A stretch of 62,571 nucleotides of DNA from Paenibacillus camerounensis (lineage in GTDB: Bacteria > Bacillota > Bacilli > Paenibacillales > Paenibacillaceae), in the NCBI RefSeq assembly GCF_000723885.1, contig NZ_CCDG010000054.1, positions 1-62,571 of the forward strand, in the 5' to 3' direction. Shown piece after piece: positions 43,956 to 52,089 of this stretch. Position numbers and translations under genes: made by a program. The notes beneath the pieces were generated by a model. The model did not search any database. It worked only from the letters and a program-made list of their open reading frames with translations, and was not told the origin of the DNA. Position 1 is the first letter of the stretch. Each line of letters starts with the position of its first letter.

Positions 43956-45001
43956 CGCTGACAGCACAGGAAGTCCGCAAGCATGTAATGGAATATTTGG
44001 AGGCCACAGACTGTACCATTATCGAAGTTTCGCCGCTGCATGTAACCGTTAAGCTCTCACCCCGGGCTGACCGTATGCTGACCGACAGGCCTTATTATTG
44101 GGGATTTGTAGAACGCACAGGCGCAGCGCCGGAGACGCTTTCATTCACCTTCGTATTCGATCCGGAGCAATATGATCATGCCGCTGCCCAGGCAGCAGCG
44201 CCTGCCCGGACGCGCAGCGCCGTGAATCAGCCGCAGGTCAGCTTAAACGCAGAGGCTGCTGCCGAGCCAGCCGCCGCCGGAACGGCCCCGGACGGTGCCC
44301 CGGCTGGAGGACCGCCCGGAGTATCGGCCGATCCGCAGGACAGCATACTCGCCCGTTATTTCGGGGTTGTTCCGGCACTGCCGCGTCTGGGGCCTGGCAT
44401 GATCCGCCGCGAGGATGTCATCTACGGCAGCAAACGGCTCAACCAGATCTGGGCTGCGGCGCGGGATGAAGGCAAATGCCTCCAATTGTTCGAGGACCCC
44501 GGCAGCAGGCAGCGGATGACCTTATTCTCAGCAGCCTATGAGCCATGGCTGGGCGTCTGTTACAAGGTTGAGATGACCTGCGACCTGAAACGGGAGGAGC
44601 TGCATTTTCTCGGGATCTCGCTGACCACCGGGAAGATTGCCACAGATTTCGGCTCCAGGCTGGACCGGCTGGAGCTGACTCCGCGGCTGCCGGAGAATAT
44701 TCATATTCAGCCTTATGATTTAAGTGTATCCGGCGGTGCCGACAGGCTGGAGAGCTATTTGACCGGACAGCTTGCCGGGATGGATTACAGCTGGGCTGAG
44801 CAGGCGCGGGAACGGCTGAAGCTGGAGCTAAGCATCGTCGATCTCTATTATGCCGAGCTGCTAAAGGAGCCGGACGAGGAGAAGAAGCAGGCAATCGAGG
44901 AGCAATATAATGCCCGGCGGACTGAGACGGCTTGGCAGTACGAGCCGCAAGTTGCAGTTTCCGCTGTCACATATGGTCTGTTTCATCTGCGCAGCTCATA
45001 G
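43952..45001 (+). CDS. yqhG: YqhG family protein
   Basis: A 349-residue protein without signal peptide. Recognised by its obligate position after yqhH with an ATGA overlap, and by segments such as KLSPRADRMLTDRPYYWGFVERTGA and FVFDPEQYDHA near the N terminus and QPYDLSVSGGADRLE near the C terminus. An Ala/Pro/Gly-rich stretch at about 90-130 looks like a lineage-specific linker. The function is unknown; translational coupling suggests a partner of the SNF2 ATPase. Confidence 0.85.
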   Translation: MTLTAQEVRKHVMEYLEATDCTIIEVSPLHVTVKLSPRADRMLTDRPYYWGFVERTGAAPETLSFTFVFDPEQYDHAAAQAAAPARTRSAVNQPQVSLNAEAAAEPAAAGTAPDGAPAGGPPGVSADPQDSILARYFGVVPALPRLGPGMIRREDVIYGSKRLNQIWAAARDEGKCLQLFEDPGSRQRMTLFSAAYEPWLGVCYKVEMTCDLKREELHFLGISLTTGKIATDFGSRLDRLELTPRLPENIHIQPYDLSVSGGADRLESYLTGQLAGMDYSWAEQARERLKLELSIVDLYYAELLKEPDEEKKQAIEEQYNARRTETAWQYEPQVAVSAVTYGLFHLRSS

Positions 45002-45087
45002 AATACGACCAGGTCTGCTAAAAGCAGGCAAAAAAACAAGCCGTTTTCCAAGCACCTGCGCGACAGCAAGCAACAGCCTTTTCAGGA

Positions 45088-45118
45088 CTTGTCCTCTACA
45101 ATAGCTGTAGAGGACAAG
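45088..45118. promoter_or_regulatory. Perfect 13-bp inverted repeat upstream of secreted-protein gene
   Basis: CTTGTCCTCTACA (45088-45100), loop ATAGC, TGTAGAGGACAAG (45106-45118). No T tract follows on either strand, so it is not a standard terminator. It lies about 40 bp before the next start and could be an operator, or an attenuating hairpin at the end of yqhHG. Confidence 0.6.
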
Positions 45119-45155
45119 CCCGTATGATTATGGACGAAGAAAGGTGAATGATGAT

Positions 45156-46250
45156 ATGAAATCATTGGCAAGACCGCCTGCAGCGGTTAAACGGCACACC
45201 CGTTTTTTCCCCCTGCTGTGTCTCGGATTGGCCCTTTTGCCTATTACGGCAGCTTTTGCGGGAACAGGTGAGGCTACCGCTCAAGGCAGCCGTAATACGG
45301 TGTCACAGGCCGTCACTCCGGTACTTCAGCCAGACCTTACCCTTACCCTGAAACCGCAGACTTCACCCAAGTCCCTTCAGCAGTTTACTGCGGATAACAT
45401 CAGCAAATTATCTGTGGCTGCTCCTTTTACAGCCTGGAAGAATGCCAAGACCGAATATTATCCGCTCGGCCCGGGCACTCACAGCTGGCTTGTAAATGTG
45501 CTCAGCGGTGATCAGCGTATCGGCTACATGATCATTTCCGCGACGGAAGACGGCGGCTACTCCCTTAGTGAATACGGGGCGGGCACAACCGGCCTTCCTT
45601 ACAGCTTGACCGAACTGCGCCAGTATGCGGTGCAGGAGGCTCTTATCCCTTCATCCTATTCCGGTAACGCCGAATTAACAGCCCTTTATGCGCCAATGCT
45701 GCCGGTATGGAAGCTGACGCTGGACAATCACACCTACTATATAAATGCTGTAACCCTTGAACTTCTGCCGTGGAATCCGGCCAAAGCAGACGCAGCAATG
45801 AGAGCAGTATTCCCGGCGGCTGGTGCCGTAACCAGTAAGGACAACGGCTGGACTCCGCTGTCAGCAAGCTTCAGCGGAGGAACCGATGATCCTTATAAAG
45901 ATATAAGCTGGCTGGCCAGCTCCAGACTGAAGGCGGTAGATAGCGGCAATGTTGCCGTCCTGCTTGGCAGCGGCCGTGCCCTGGCCTTTCAGTCCCCTGG
46001 CGCCAATGACACGACCGGAGCTCCGTTTATGATTACCGGCTATCAGAGCTGGCATAACTCCGAAGGAGCGAATAGCAAGAACAGCCGCACAGTTATCTAT
46101 GCTGCCTCCGGCCCGAAGGGACTGCGGTATCTCCCCTTCGCCCTGCTGCAGCAGACAGGAACACTGCATAAGCTGCCGGATGCAAAGGGCAACGGCATGG
46201 CTTATGGAACAAAGGCTGACAGTGACCCGTTAATTGTGCTCCTGCGATAG
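45156..46250 (+). CDS. Secreted protein of unknown function
   Basis: A 364-residue protein that I do not recognise. ATG 45156 is chosen because AAGGTGA lies eight bases upstream. A positive N terminus (KRHTR) and the hydrophobic FFPLLCLGLALLPITAAFA make a clear signal peptide, probably cut after AFA. The mature part begins with a low-complexity Thr/Gln/Val region, then has a globular segment (TEYYPLGPGTHSWLVNVLSGD, YMIISATEDGGYSLSEYG) like a PepSY/YcdB-type extracellular fold, and a C-terminal segment with SWLASSRLKAV and GYQSWHNSEG. No lipobox or wall anchor is seen. It stands alone between yqhG and yqzE, with a terminator after it. Confidence 0.8.
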   Translation: MKSLARPPAAVKRHTRFFPLLCLGLALLPITAAFAGTGEATAQGSRNTVSQAVTPVLQPDLTLTLKPQTSPKSLQQFTADNISKLSVAAPFTAWKNAKTEYYPLGPGTHSWLVNVLSGDQRIGYMIISATEDGGYSLSEYGAGTTGLPYSLTELRQYAVQEALIPSSYSGNAELTALYAPMLPVWKLTLDNHTYYINAVTLELLPWNPAKADAAMRAVFPAAGAVTSKDNGWTPLSASFSGGTDDPYKDISWLASSRLKAVDSGNVAVLLGSGRALAFQSPGANDTTGAPFMITGYQSWHNSEGANSKNSRTVIYAASGPKGLRYLPFALLQQTGTLHKLPDAKGNGMAYGTKADSDPLIVLLR

Positions 46251-46398
46251 TTTATGGCATCCCGATTCCCTTCCGGTCATGCTTACGGACTCCGTTATAA
46301 TTTTTAAACGCCGTATTATTCAGCAGAAATAACGTCATTTCAGACTGTTTACAGGACGGGTCCGCTTTTTCATCCGAATGTTCTTCCTAATATCAAAA

Positions 46399-46446
46399 CA
46401 ACCTTCCCGTTATAGGGCCGCCATGCGGCCGGGAAGGTTGTTTGCT
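46399..46446. terminator. Terminator between secreted-protein gene and yqzE
   Basis: CAACCTTCCCG (46399-46409) and CGGGAAGGTTG (46430-46440) pair perfectly, with an inner GGCCGC/GCGGCC stem. TTTG follows on the plus strand and an A-rich run precedes it. It probably serves both convergent genes. Confidence 0.85.
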
Positions 46447-46483
46447 TTGTGTATAAACCTGCCGCAGATCCGGAATCCGCCGC

Positions 46484-46672
46484 TCACCGGCGCTCCTCCC
46501 GGGTCCATTTGCTCCGCCAGATCGAGAGTGCGAGCGGCAGCATGCCGAACCATCTTTGCGCCCACGGCTGCTTCTCGGCTTTACGGCGCTCCCGGCTCGC
46601 CTTCGGGTCCTCCATATAGACTACTACCTTCTGGGTAATGTACTTTACCAGATCATCTCCGCTGGAAGCCAT
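46484..46672 (-). CDS. yqzE: YqzE family protein
   Basis: A 62-residue protein with the YqzE pattern: DDLVKYITQKVVVYMEDP, then a charged RERRKAEK stretch, then QRWFGMLPLALSIW. AGAGGAGG precedes the ATG. In Bacillus the gene sits by the late competence operon; here it lies next to cwlD. The C terminus is amphipathic and may touch the membrane. Its function is unknown. Confidence 0.85.
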   Translation of the reverse strand: MASSGDDLVKYITQKVVVYMEDPKASRERRKAEKQPWAQRWFGMLPLALSIWRSKWTREERR

Positions 46673-46867
46673 TCTTCATACCTCCTCTGTTTGTTCTACA
46701 ATCAGCTATCCTTCTTCATCCGGCCGCTGCCGGATCTCTATGGATCTAGTGTGCTCCAAAGCTTATCTCCCTAAACCGGCAGCGGACCGTATAGACTTGC
46801 CTTTTCCAGCACAATCTAACAAAGAATTCGCCGGAAGAACCGAATAACGTGCAAGGAGGTCATGCAC

Positions 46868-47647
46868 ATGAGACATTTAAGCTTGAGTACTGCCGATTAT
46901 GACAAAAGAACCGTAAGGCGCACATGGTGCAGATGGTCGATACTGCTCGCTACAGCAGGACTGCTGGCGCTGCTGGCCGAACCCGCTGATGCTGCTCGCC
47001 TTCTTACTACCCCTGCCGCATCACCGCCTGCCGCACAGCACGAACGCCGGCAGGTGCTGGGCCACGACCAGCGGATTATCCTGATTGATGCCGGACACGG
47101 GGGAATCGACGGGGGGACCTCCCATGGTGACATTCTGGAGAAGGATATCACCCTGGCAATTTCCCGCCGCCTGTTTCTGCTGCTGCGCAGCGACGGCTTC
47201 GATGCCATCCTTAACCGTACAGGGGATTATGCCCCCAGCGATGAGAACCGCTGGCTGCGCAGCTCCTCCCGCCATATGCGCGATCTGGCCCAGCGCAAGG
47301 AGCTCGCGGAGACGCTTCCGGCAAATGTGGTGGTTAGCGTCCACATCAACTGGGCTCCTTCACCGGTAAAGCACGGGCCGCTGGTGCTGTACCGCCAGGA
47401 AGGGCGCAGCTTTCTGCTGGCGAGATCTATTCAGGATCAGCTCAACAAGCTGTATGGCATGCAGGCTGACCCGAGACCGGGCAAGCCCTTTTATCTGCTC
47501 AACAAAATAACCGCCACAACAGTAATCGTTGAGGCGGGCTTTATAAGCAGTCCGGCAGACCGCAGCCGGCTCTGCACACCGCATGGCCAGGAAGAGCTTG
47601 CAGAAGCCATTGCCGGCGGAATCGCTGCTTATCTTATGGAAGTGTGA
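46868..47647 (+). CDS. cwlD: N-acetylmuramoyl-L-alanine amidase (CwlD-like)
   Basis: A 259-residue amidase. ATG 46868 has a better distance to AAGGAGGT than the ATG at 46862. A membrane segment (WSILLATAGLLALLA) is followed by an Amidase_3 domain at about 75-255. The zinc ligands are visible: His in DAGHGGIDGG, Glu in LEKDITLAI and His in VSVHINWA; the catalytic Glu is in VIVEAGFIS. CwlD trims peptide from muramic acid during spore cortex synthesis, the first step towards muramic delta-lactam needed for germination. Its 3' end overlaps the convergent deacetylase gene by 14 bp. Confidence 0.88.
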   Translation: MRHLSLSTADYDKRTVRRTWCRWSILLATAGLLALLAEPADAARLLTTPAASPPAAQHERRQVLGHDQRIILIDAGHGGIDGGTSHGDILEKDITLAISRRLFLLLRSDGFDAILNRTGDYAPSDENRWLRSSSRHMRDLAQRKELAETLPANVVVSVHINWAPSPVKHGPLVLYRQEGRSFLLARSIQDQLNKLYGMQADPRPGKPFYLLNKITATTVIVEAGFISSPADRSRLCTPHGQEELAEAIAGGIAAYLMEV

Positions 47648-48515
47648 GCTGTGCCTTCCATTGCCATTCTTGCTTGACCAGATCCGAAATGCCGACGAAA
47701 TCCACATGATCCTTCAGTTCTGCAATGCCGCTGCGGATGCCCGCAGCGGTCTCTTTACCCTGAATGCCGACATGCCCGATCGTTACACAGAAATCCTGAT
47801 TCAGCGCGCGCTCCTGCACAAGCCGCATCTGCTTCAGCACATGGCCCGCCGAGTGAACATCATCAAGGAAGATGTGATTCTCCACAGGCGGCAGACCAAG
47901 CTCCCGGGCCAGCTTGCCGGCAACAGAGCGGTAATTCGTATGGCTGTCTACAAAGAACAGGCCGCGTTCCTTACAGACTGCCAGCACAATGCCCATAACC
48001 CGTTCATCTCCGGTTACCTTTGAGCCCATGTGATTATTAATTCCGATTGCATACGGGACATTATCCAAGGCTGCTTCCACCCGCTGGCGAACCTCCGCAT
48101 CACTCATGCTGGTCAGTACAGCACCGGGTCCCAGCCACTCCGGCTTGCCCTTACGCGGCTCCATCGGCAAATGCACGAGCACATCATATCCCCGTTCATG
48201 AGCCCGCTTCGCATCCTGCTCCGTAGTGGACAGGAACGGCATGACCGCTGCTGTTATTTTGACCGGCAGCTCGAACATCTCGTCCGTGCCGCGCATTCCG
48301 TTGCCGAAATCATCAACTATGATTACTACCCGGCTGCGGACGCTCTCCGCCGGCTGTTCGTTAGCTCCCGTAATGCTGCTCCCCTCTGCCCGGAGTTCAG
48401 TTGCTGTCCCCGCAGCAGATGTAGCTCCCGGAATCAGCGTGGTCATAAGAACGGCTACGGCGGCATATGAAAGCAGCTTTCGGCATTTGTAACGGACTGT
48501 GTATCGTGTGTTCAT
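47634..48515 (-). CDS. Divergent polysaccharide deacetylase family protein (PF04748-type)
   Basis: A 293-residue secreted protein. ATG 48515 is chosen because AAGGGGG lies eight bases upstream. A signal peptide (KLLSYAAVAVLMTTLIPGATSA) leads to a domain with VVIIVDDFGNGMRG (metal-binding Asp pair), VLVHLPMEP (His), INNHMGSKVT (His) and FFVDSHTNYRS. These are the landmarks of the divergent polysaccharide deacetylases, distinct from the NodB group at 29153. The substrate is unknown. The stop lies inside the last codons of the opposing cwlD gene, so the two transcripts overlap. Confidence 0.88.
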   Translation of the reverse strand: MNTRYTVRYKCRKLLSYAAVAVLMTTLIPGATSAAGTATELRAEGSSITGANEQPAESVRSRVVIIVDDFGNGMRGTDEMFELPVKITAAVMPFLSTTEQDAKRAHERGYDVLVHLPMEPRKGKPEWLGPGAVLTSMSDAEVRQRVEAALDNVPYAIGINNHMGSKVTGDERVMGIVLAVCKERGLFFVDSHTNYRSVAGKLARELGLPPVENHIFLDDVHSAGHVLKQMRLVQERALNQDFCVTIGHVGIQGKETAAGIRSGIAELKDHVDFVGISDLVKQEWQWKAQLTLP

Positions 48516-48611
48516 CAGGAACGCCCCCTTCGTCTTCTGCAACTAATGCTCTCATTGTTTGGAATCCGAAGGTTTAATATGTACAGGCGGGATGCGCAAT
48601 AATTAACAGTC

Positions 48612-49706
48612 CTAATCCGTCTGCTGTCCCCGGCGGTCGGCAGCCAGTATCGCTGCGTATACATCCCGGGGAGTAACAGGGAACGGCATATTCTTCATCG
48701 GTCCCTCTTCGGTACAGCTGGCTGCAGCGGCAGCCGTCAGCTTCTCTGCACTAACATTGGCAAGGCCCAGCTGCTCCAGTGTTACCGGCAATCCGGCATC
48801 ACGGCAAAAGCCGGCAACAGCGGCAATCTCCTCCTCCGGCGCCTGCTCCAGCATCAGCTGGACAAGGGTGGCAAAAGCTACCTTTTCCCCGTGCAGCACG
48901 TGGCGGCATTCCTCAAGTATAGTCAGGCCGTTATGAATGGCATGGGCTGCGGCAAGGCCGCCGCTCTCGAAGCCGATGCCGCTCAGATAAATGTTCGCTT
49001 CAACAATATGGGCGACCCGCGCTGAAGCCCGTCCCTTGCGGACATCCTCCAAGGCTGCCGCCCCGTCAGCGAGAAGAGTATCGTAGCAGGCCCGGGCAAG
49101 TGCCAGGGCAGCAATGGAACCGGCTCCCCCGGCTTCGGTGACAGCGCCCGATTCGCGGCAGGCCCGCGCTTCAAAATACGTAGATAAAGCATCACCCATC
49201 CCTGCCGCCAGCAGCCTGGCCGGTGCTTTGGCAATCAGAGCCGTATCAGCGATCACTGTATCCGGACTGCGCCGCAGTGACAGATAACGGTCAAACCGGC
49301 CGTCTTCGAAATACAGAACGGCGACCGCACTGCACGGTGCATCCGTAGAAGCCACTGTGGGAACGAGCATTACCGGCAGATTGGCATAATGGCTGACCGC
49401 CTTCGCGGTATCCAGTGTTTTACCGCCGCCGATGCCCAGAATGACCCCTACCCTGTCAAGATCGAGCCCCGAGACAATCTGCTCTACTTGTCCGAAGCTG
49501 CACTCCCCTTGAAATTCCCGCAGCTGAAGCGGCAGATCTGCTGCTGCAAAGCTGTCCCTTACGGCCTCACCATACACAGACAGAATGTAGGGGTCGATAA
49601 CGGCATAAGCCTCCCCGGTTTCCATTTCTGCACAATAGGCTCCCAGCCTGCCTAGCTCTCCCTCGCCCTGAATGTATTTGGACGGTGCAAAAGTAATCTG
49701 TCTCAT
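48612..49706 (-). CDS. gldA: Glycerol dehydrogenase-type iron/zinc alcohol dehydrogenase
   Basis: A 364-residue NAD-linked enzyme of the GldA family: nucleotide-binding GIGGGKTLDTAK near residue 93, PTVASTDAPCSA, GMGDALSTYFEA with a metal-binding Asp, and the His ligands in AAHAIHNGL and LHGEKVAFA. It oxidises glycerol to dihydroxyacetone, or reduces related hydroxyketones. GGAGG precedes the ATG. It stands alone; no dihydroxyacetone kinase is adjacent. The family also contains sn-glycerol-1-phosphate dehydrogenases, but GldA-like motifs fit better. Confidence 0.88.
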   Translation of the reverse strand: MRQITFAPSKYIQGEGELGRLGAYCAEMETGEAYAVIDPYILSVYGEAVRDSFAAADLPLQLREFQGECSFGQVEQIVSGLDLDRVGVILGIGGGKTLDTAKAVSHYANLPVMLVPTVASTDAPCSAVAVLYFEDGRFDRYLSLRRSPDTVIADTALIAKAPARLLAAGMGDALSTYFEARACRESGAVTEAGGAGSIAALALARACYDTLLADGAAALEDVRKGRASARVAHIVEANIYLSGIGFESGGLAAAHAIHNGLTILEECRHVLHGEKVAFATLVQLMLEQAPEEEIAAVAGFCRDAGLPVTLEQLGLANVSAEKLTAAAAASCTEEGPMKNMPFPVTPRDVYAAILAADRRGQQTD

Positions 49707-49767
49707 TTAATTTCCTCCATTTCCCAGCTGAGCATCATTGTATAGAAGTAACCTTCCGCATGCAATT

Positions 49768-49799
49768 AAAAAAGCCCCAATTCCGGCGGAATGGAGCTC
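49768..49799 (-). terminator. Intrinsic terminator after merR-type gene
   Basis: On the minus strand AGCTCCATTCC and GGAATTGGGGCT pair with mismatches, followed by TTTTTT. It ends the regulator gene before gldA. Confidence 0.75.
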
Positions 49800-49812
49800 A
49801 TTTCAGTATCCT

Positions 49813-50295
49813 TTATTTCTTGCGGACAGGCATCCGTTTGGTATCTCCTGCAAGGGTACAATCCTGGTTTCTGGCTCCAAAACCGCTCCCGATGACCTTG
49901 TTGTCTATGAAATCAACAATTTGCTGCAGAGAGGCAATCTGCTCCAGAATATTCTGCTTATGCACCTGAAGCTGCTCGTACAATTCCGGATACTCAGTCA
50001 GAGCGGTAGCAGGGGTCAGACTTAGATAGGGGCGCATATCATCCAGCGGCATTCCTGCTTTTTTGAGGCAGCCAATCAGCTTCATCCTCTCTACGTCCGC
50101 GCTGCTGTAGATCCGGTGGGTATTTCCTTTACGCTGTGCCCGGGGCAGAAGTCCAATCTTCTCATAATACCGGATAGTATCCTCTGTTATGCCGGTAAGC
50201 TCAGCTGTCTGCTTGATGGAATATCCTGCTTGCTCCGGTATTACAGCTGTTTCGGTCATTTCGGTCATTTCGGTCATTTCGGTCATTTCGGTCAT
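49813..50295 (-). CDS. MerR-family transcriptional regulator with repeat-encoded N terminus
   Basis: About 160 residues. ATG 50295 is chosen because GGAGGTGA precedes it; an upstream ATG lies inside that site. The protein begins with five Met-Thr-Glu triplets, encoded by five exact copies of a 9-bp unit (50251-50295). Then comes the MerR DNA-binding domain (YSIKQTAELTGITEDTIRYYEKIGLLP, RIYSSADVERMKLIGCLKKAGM) and a coiled dimer helix. The C terminus has one Cys-containing tail (QDCTLAG). It probably controls both its own gene and the divergent SDR, since both have promoters with a palindrome in a 19-bp spacer. Confidence 0.92.
   Translation of the reverse strand: MTEMTEMTEMTEMTETAVIPEQAGYSIKQTAELTGITEDTIRYYEKIGLLPRAQRKGNTHRIYSSADVERMKLIGCLKKAGMPLDDMRPYLSLTPATALTEYPELYEQLQVHKQNILEQIASLQQIVDFIDNKVIGSGFGARNQDCTLAGDTKRMPVRKK
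50251..50295 (-). repeat. Five tandem 9-bp units at a translation start
   Basis: ATGACCGAA repeated five times without error, each unit carrying an in-frame ATG. Loss or gain of a unit keeps the frame but moves the first ATG relative to GGAGGTGA. Confidence 0.95.
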
Positions 50296-50347
50296 TTCCC
50301 TCACCTCCATAATTCACACCGTAATCTGTCCGCAATGCAGTTTCCTT

Positions 50348-50378
50348 ATTGTATAACCTGGAGTCCACTCCAAGTCAA
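50348..50378 (-). promoter_or_regulatory. MerR-type promoter/operator of the regulator gene
   Basis: On the minus strand TTGACT (50373-50378) and TACAAT (50348-50353) are separated by exactly 19 bp, and the spacer holds the imperfect palindrome TGGAGTGGACTCCA. A long spacer with a palindrome inside is the hallmark of MerR-controlled promoters. Confidence 0.85.
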
Positions 50379-50405
50379 GCCTGTTATTTTCCGTCAAAAC
50401 ATCTG

Positions 50406-50436
50406 TTGACTTGGAGCCGGCTCCAAGTTATAGAAT
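50406..50436 (+). promoter_or_regulatory. MerR-type promoter/operator of the SDR gene
   Basis: TTGACT (50406-50411) and TAGAAT (50431-50436) with a 19-bp spacer that contains the perfect palindrome CTTGGAGCCGGCTCCAAG (starting in the -35). It is nearly the mirror image of the regulator promoter 30 bp away. Confidence 0.88.
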
Positions 50437-50508
50437 GGGCCCACCGGCAGATAAAGGGGCATCAGACACCTCTGTCAAAGCCTACACTTAACCTAAGGAG
50501 AGATTCCA

Positions 50509-51363
50509 ATGAACACACAATATACAGGAACCGCGCTGATTACAGGAGCCAATAACGGAATAGGCCTTGAGCTGACCCGCAGACTGCTTAACGAGGGCTG
50601 GGAGGTCGCTGCACTTATTCGCTCAGCTTTCCCGGCAGATGACCTTCCAATTATGAAAGCCGTCAACAGCAGGCAACTGCGGATATACACAGCAGATCTG
50701 GCCGACTTCAGCAGTCTGCGCGGGTCGCTGAACCGGATCAAAGCAGATGAGCCTAAGCTGGAGCTGCTGTTCAACAACGCCGGAGGCAGCTTTCCTGAGC
50801 TGCTGTATTCCCCTCAAGGTCGTGAGCTGCACTATGAGCTGCAGACGGTTGTTCCCTATATTATAACCATGGAGCTGAAGGAGCTGCTGCTCAAGGGCTC
50901 CATGCCGACCGTAATCAACACCTCTTCAAATGCCATTCTGAGTATAAAATCATTCGACCCCGCCCTGCTGGAGCGTCCGCTTACATTTAAAAAGCTGTTC
51001 GGGCCGTATGCTCACACCAAAATGGCGCTCTCCCTGTGGACACAGGAGCTGGCCCCTACACTGGCTGCTGAAGGCATCCAGCTCCGCAGTGCTGATCCGG
51101 GAGGCAACAATACACTCCGCAAGGATAAAAATTCAGGTCTGCCCTTTTACATCAAGCCGCTGATGAAAATGTTTTTCCATCACCCGAGCTACGGCGCCGG
51201 CCTGCTATATAATGCTGCACTCGGTAAACACAAAGATAATCCGGGTGTCTTCCTGATCAAGGATCAGGTATCTTCACTGAAGTTCTCCGGACATGCCCCT
51301 GCCGTACTGAACCAGGTTCAACATATCTATCTGCAGGAATTCTCAGGAGCCCCCGTAATCTAA
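50509..51363 (+). CDS. Short-chain dehydrogenase/reductase, MerR-controlled
   Basis: A 284-residue SDR: TALITGANNGIGLELTRRL near the N terminus, NNAGGS, catalytic Ser in NTSSNAIL, and YAHTKMAL (YxxxK). The length and the C-terminal tail resemble retinol-dehydrogenase-like reductases that act on carbonyl compounds. The substrate is unknown. AAGGAGAG precedes the ATG. It lies divergent from the MerR gene and has a 19-bp-spacer promoter, so it is probably induced by a reactive aldehyde or electrophile sensed by that regulator; this is inference. Confidence 0.9.
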   Translation: MNTQYTGTALITGANNGIGLELTRRLLNEGWEVAALIRSAFPADDLPIMKAVNSRQLRIYTADLADFSSLRGSLNRIKADEPKLELLFNNAGGSFPELLYSPQGRELHYELQTVVPYIITMELKELLLKGSMPTVINTSSNAILSIKSFDPALLERPLTFKKLFGPYAHTKMALSLWTQELAPTLAAEGIQLRSADPGGNNTLRKDKNSGLPFYIKPLMKMFFHHPSYGAGLLYNAALGKHKDNPGVFLIKDQVSSLKFSGHAPAVLNQVQHIYLQEFSGAPVI

Positions 51364-51370
51364 TCCCCAA

Positions 51371-51424
51371 CAAAGCGGTGCCGAAAGCCTTCTCCCTCCG
51401 GAGATCAGCCTCTGCACCGCTTTG
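51371..51424. terminator. Bidirectional terminator after SDR gene
   Basis: CAAAGCGGTGC (51371-51381) and GCACCGCTTTG (51414-51424) pair perfectly around a 32-nt loop with an internal CTCCCTCCGGAG stem. TTTATA follows on the plus strand. Confidence 0.8.
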
Positions 51425-51438
51425 TTTATAATAGAGCT

Positions 51439-52015
51439 TTAATCCAGACGCCCGAACGCCTGCAGAAACAGCAGCTTATCAAGTGCTATTCCCGCCTTCC
51501 ACCAGTTTTCACTGACCGCAAATTCCCGTTCATAGCCGTTCCAGCTCCTTCGCAATCTCCAATCCCCGGGCAAAAAGCAGGCTCTCCCTGTCCGCATGCT
51601 GCAGAATAAACCCGGCCAATATCGCCGTCGGATTAAAGGTGCTGTCCGAATCTGTATGCCACCAGGGAGCATGCGGATATTCGTTATTCGAGGCAATCAC
51701 ATTCCGCCAGGTGTTATCATCCATTTCGGCCCCGCTGCCTAGAAACAACAGCATTCCCTGCACGACCGGATGCGCGCTGTTCTCATAGCCGATCTCCAGC
51801 AGCCGTTCTGCGGCAGTCGCCGTAGACAGCGGCGAGGAATTGGGATTCCATGAATCCGCCTCCAGGGCATGTCCGAATCCGCCATCCTCATTCTGGTAGG
51901 CAGCCAGTGCCTTAAGTACAGCCTCCTGTCCGCTGTCCTCAAAGTGATACTGCCATCTTGCCAGATCAAGCGGGCGGGCGTTACGGTAGAACCAGTCCTG
52001 TATATAGAGAGTTTA
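51439..52015 (-). pseudogene. Decayed prenyltransferase/squalene-cyclase-like gene
   Basis: A minus-strand frame reads YIQDWFYRNARPLDLARWQY, then AAYQNEDGGFGHALEADSW, then SSPLSTATAAERLLEIGYE and PHAPWWHTDS. QNEDGGFG is the QW-like repeat of terpene-cyclase and prenyltransferase folds. The frame has no start codon: TAA lies two codons before YIQ, where the first few residues should be. A stop interrupts near 51531; after a frameshift the tail YEREFAVSENWWKAGIALDK continues to a stop at 51439. Two lesions and a probable internal loss make it non-functional. Confidence 0.75.
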
Positions 52016-52089
52016 ACCTTATTCAGGGTAATGATAATAATATTAATATCACACAAGTACATATTATAGAGTAATTGAAGGAGGGAAAT

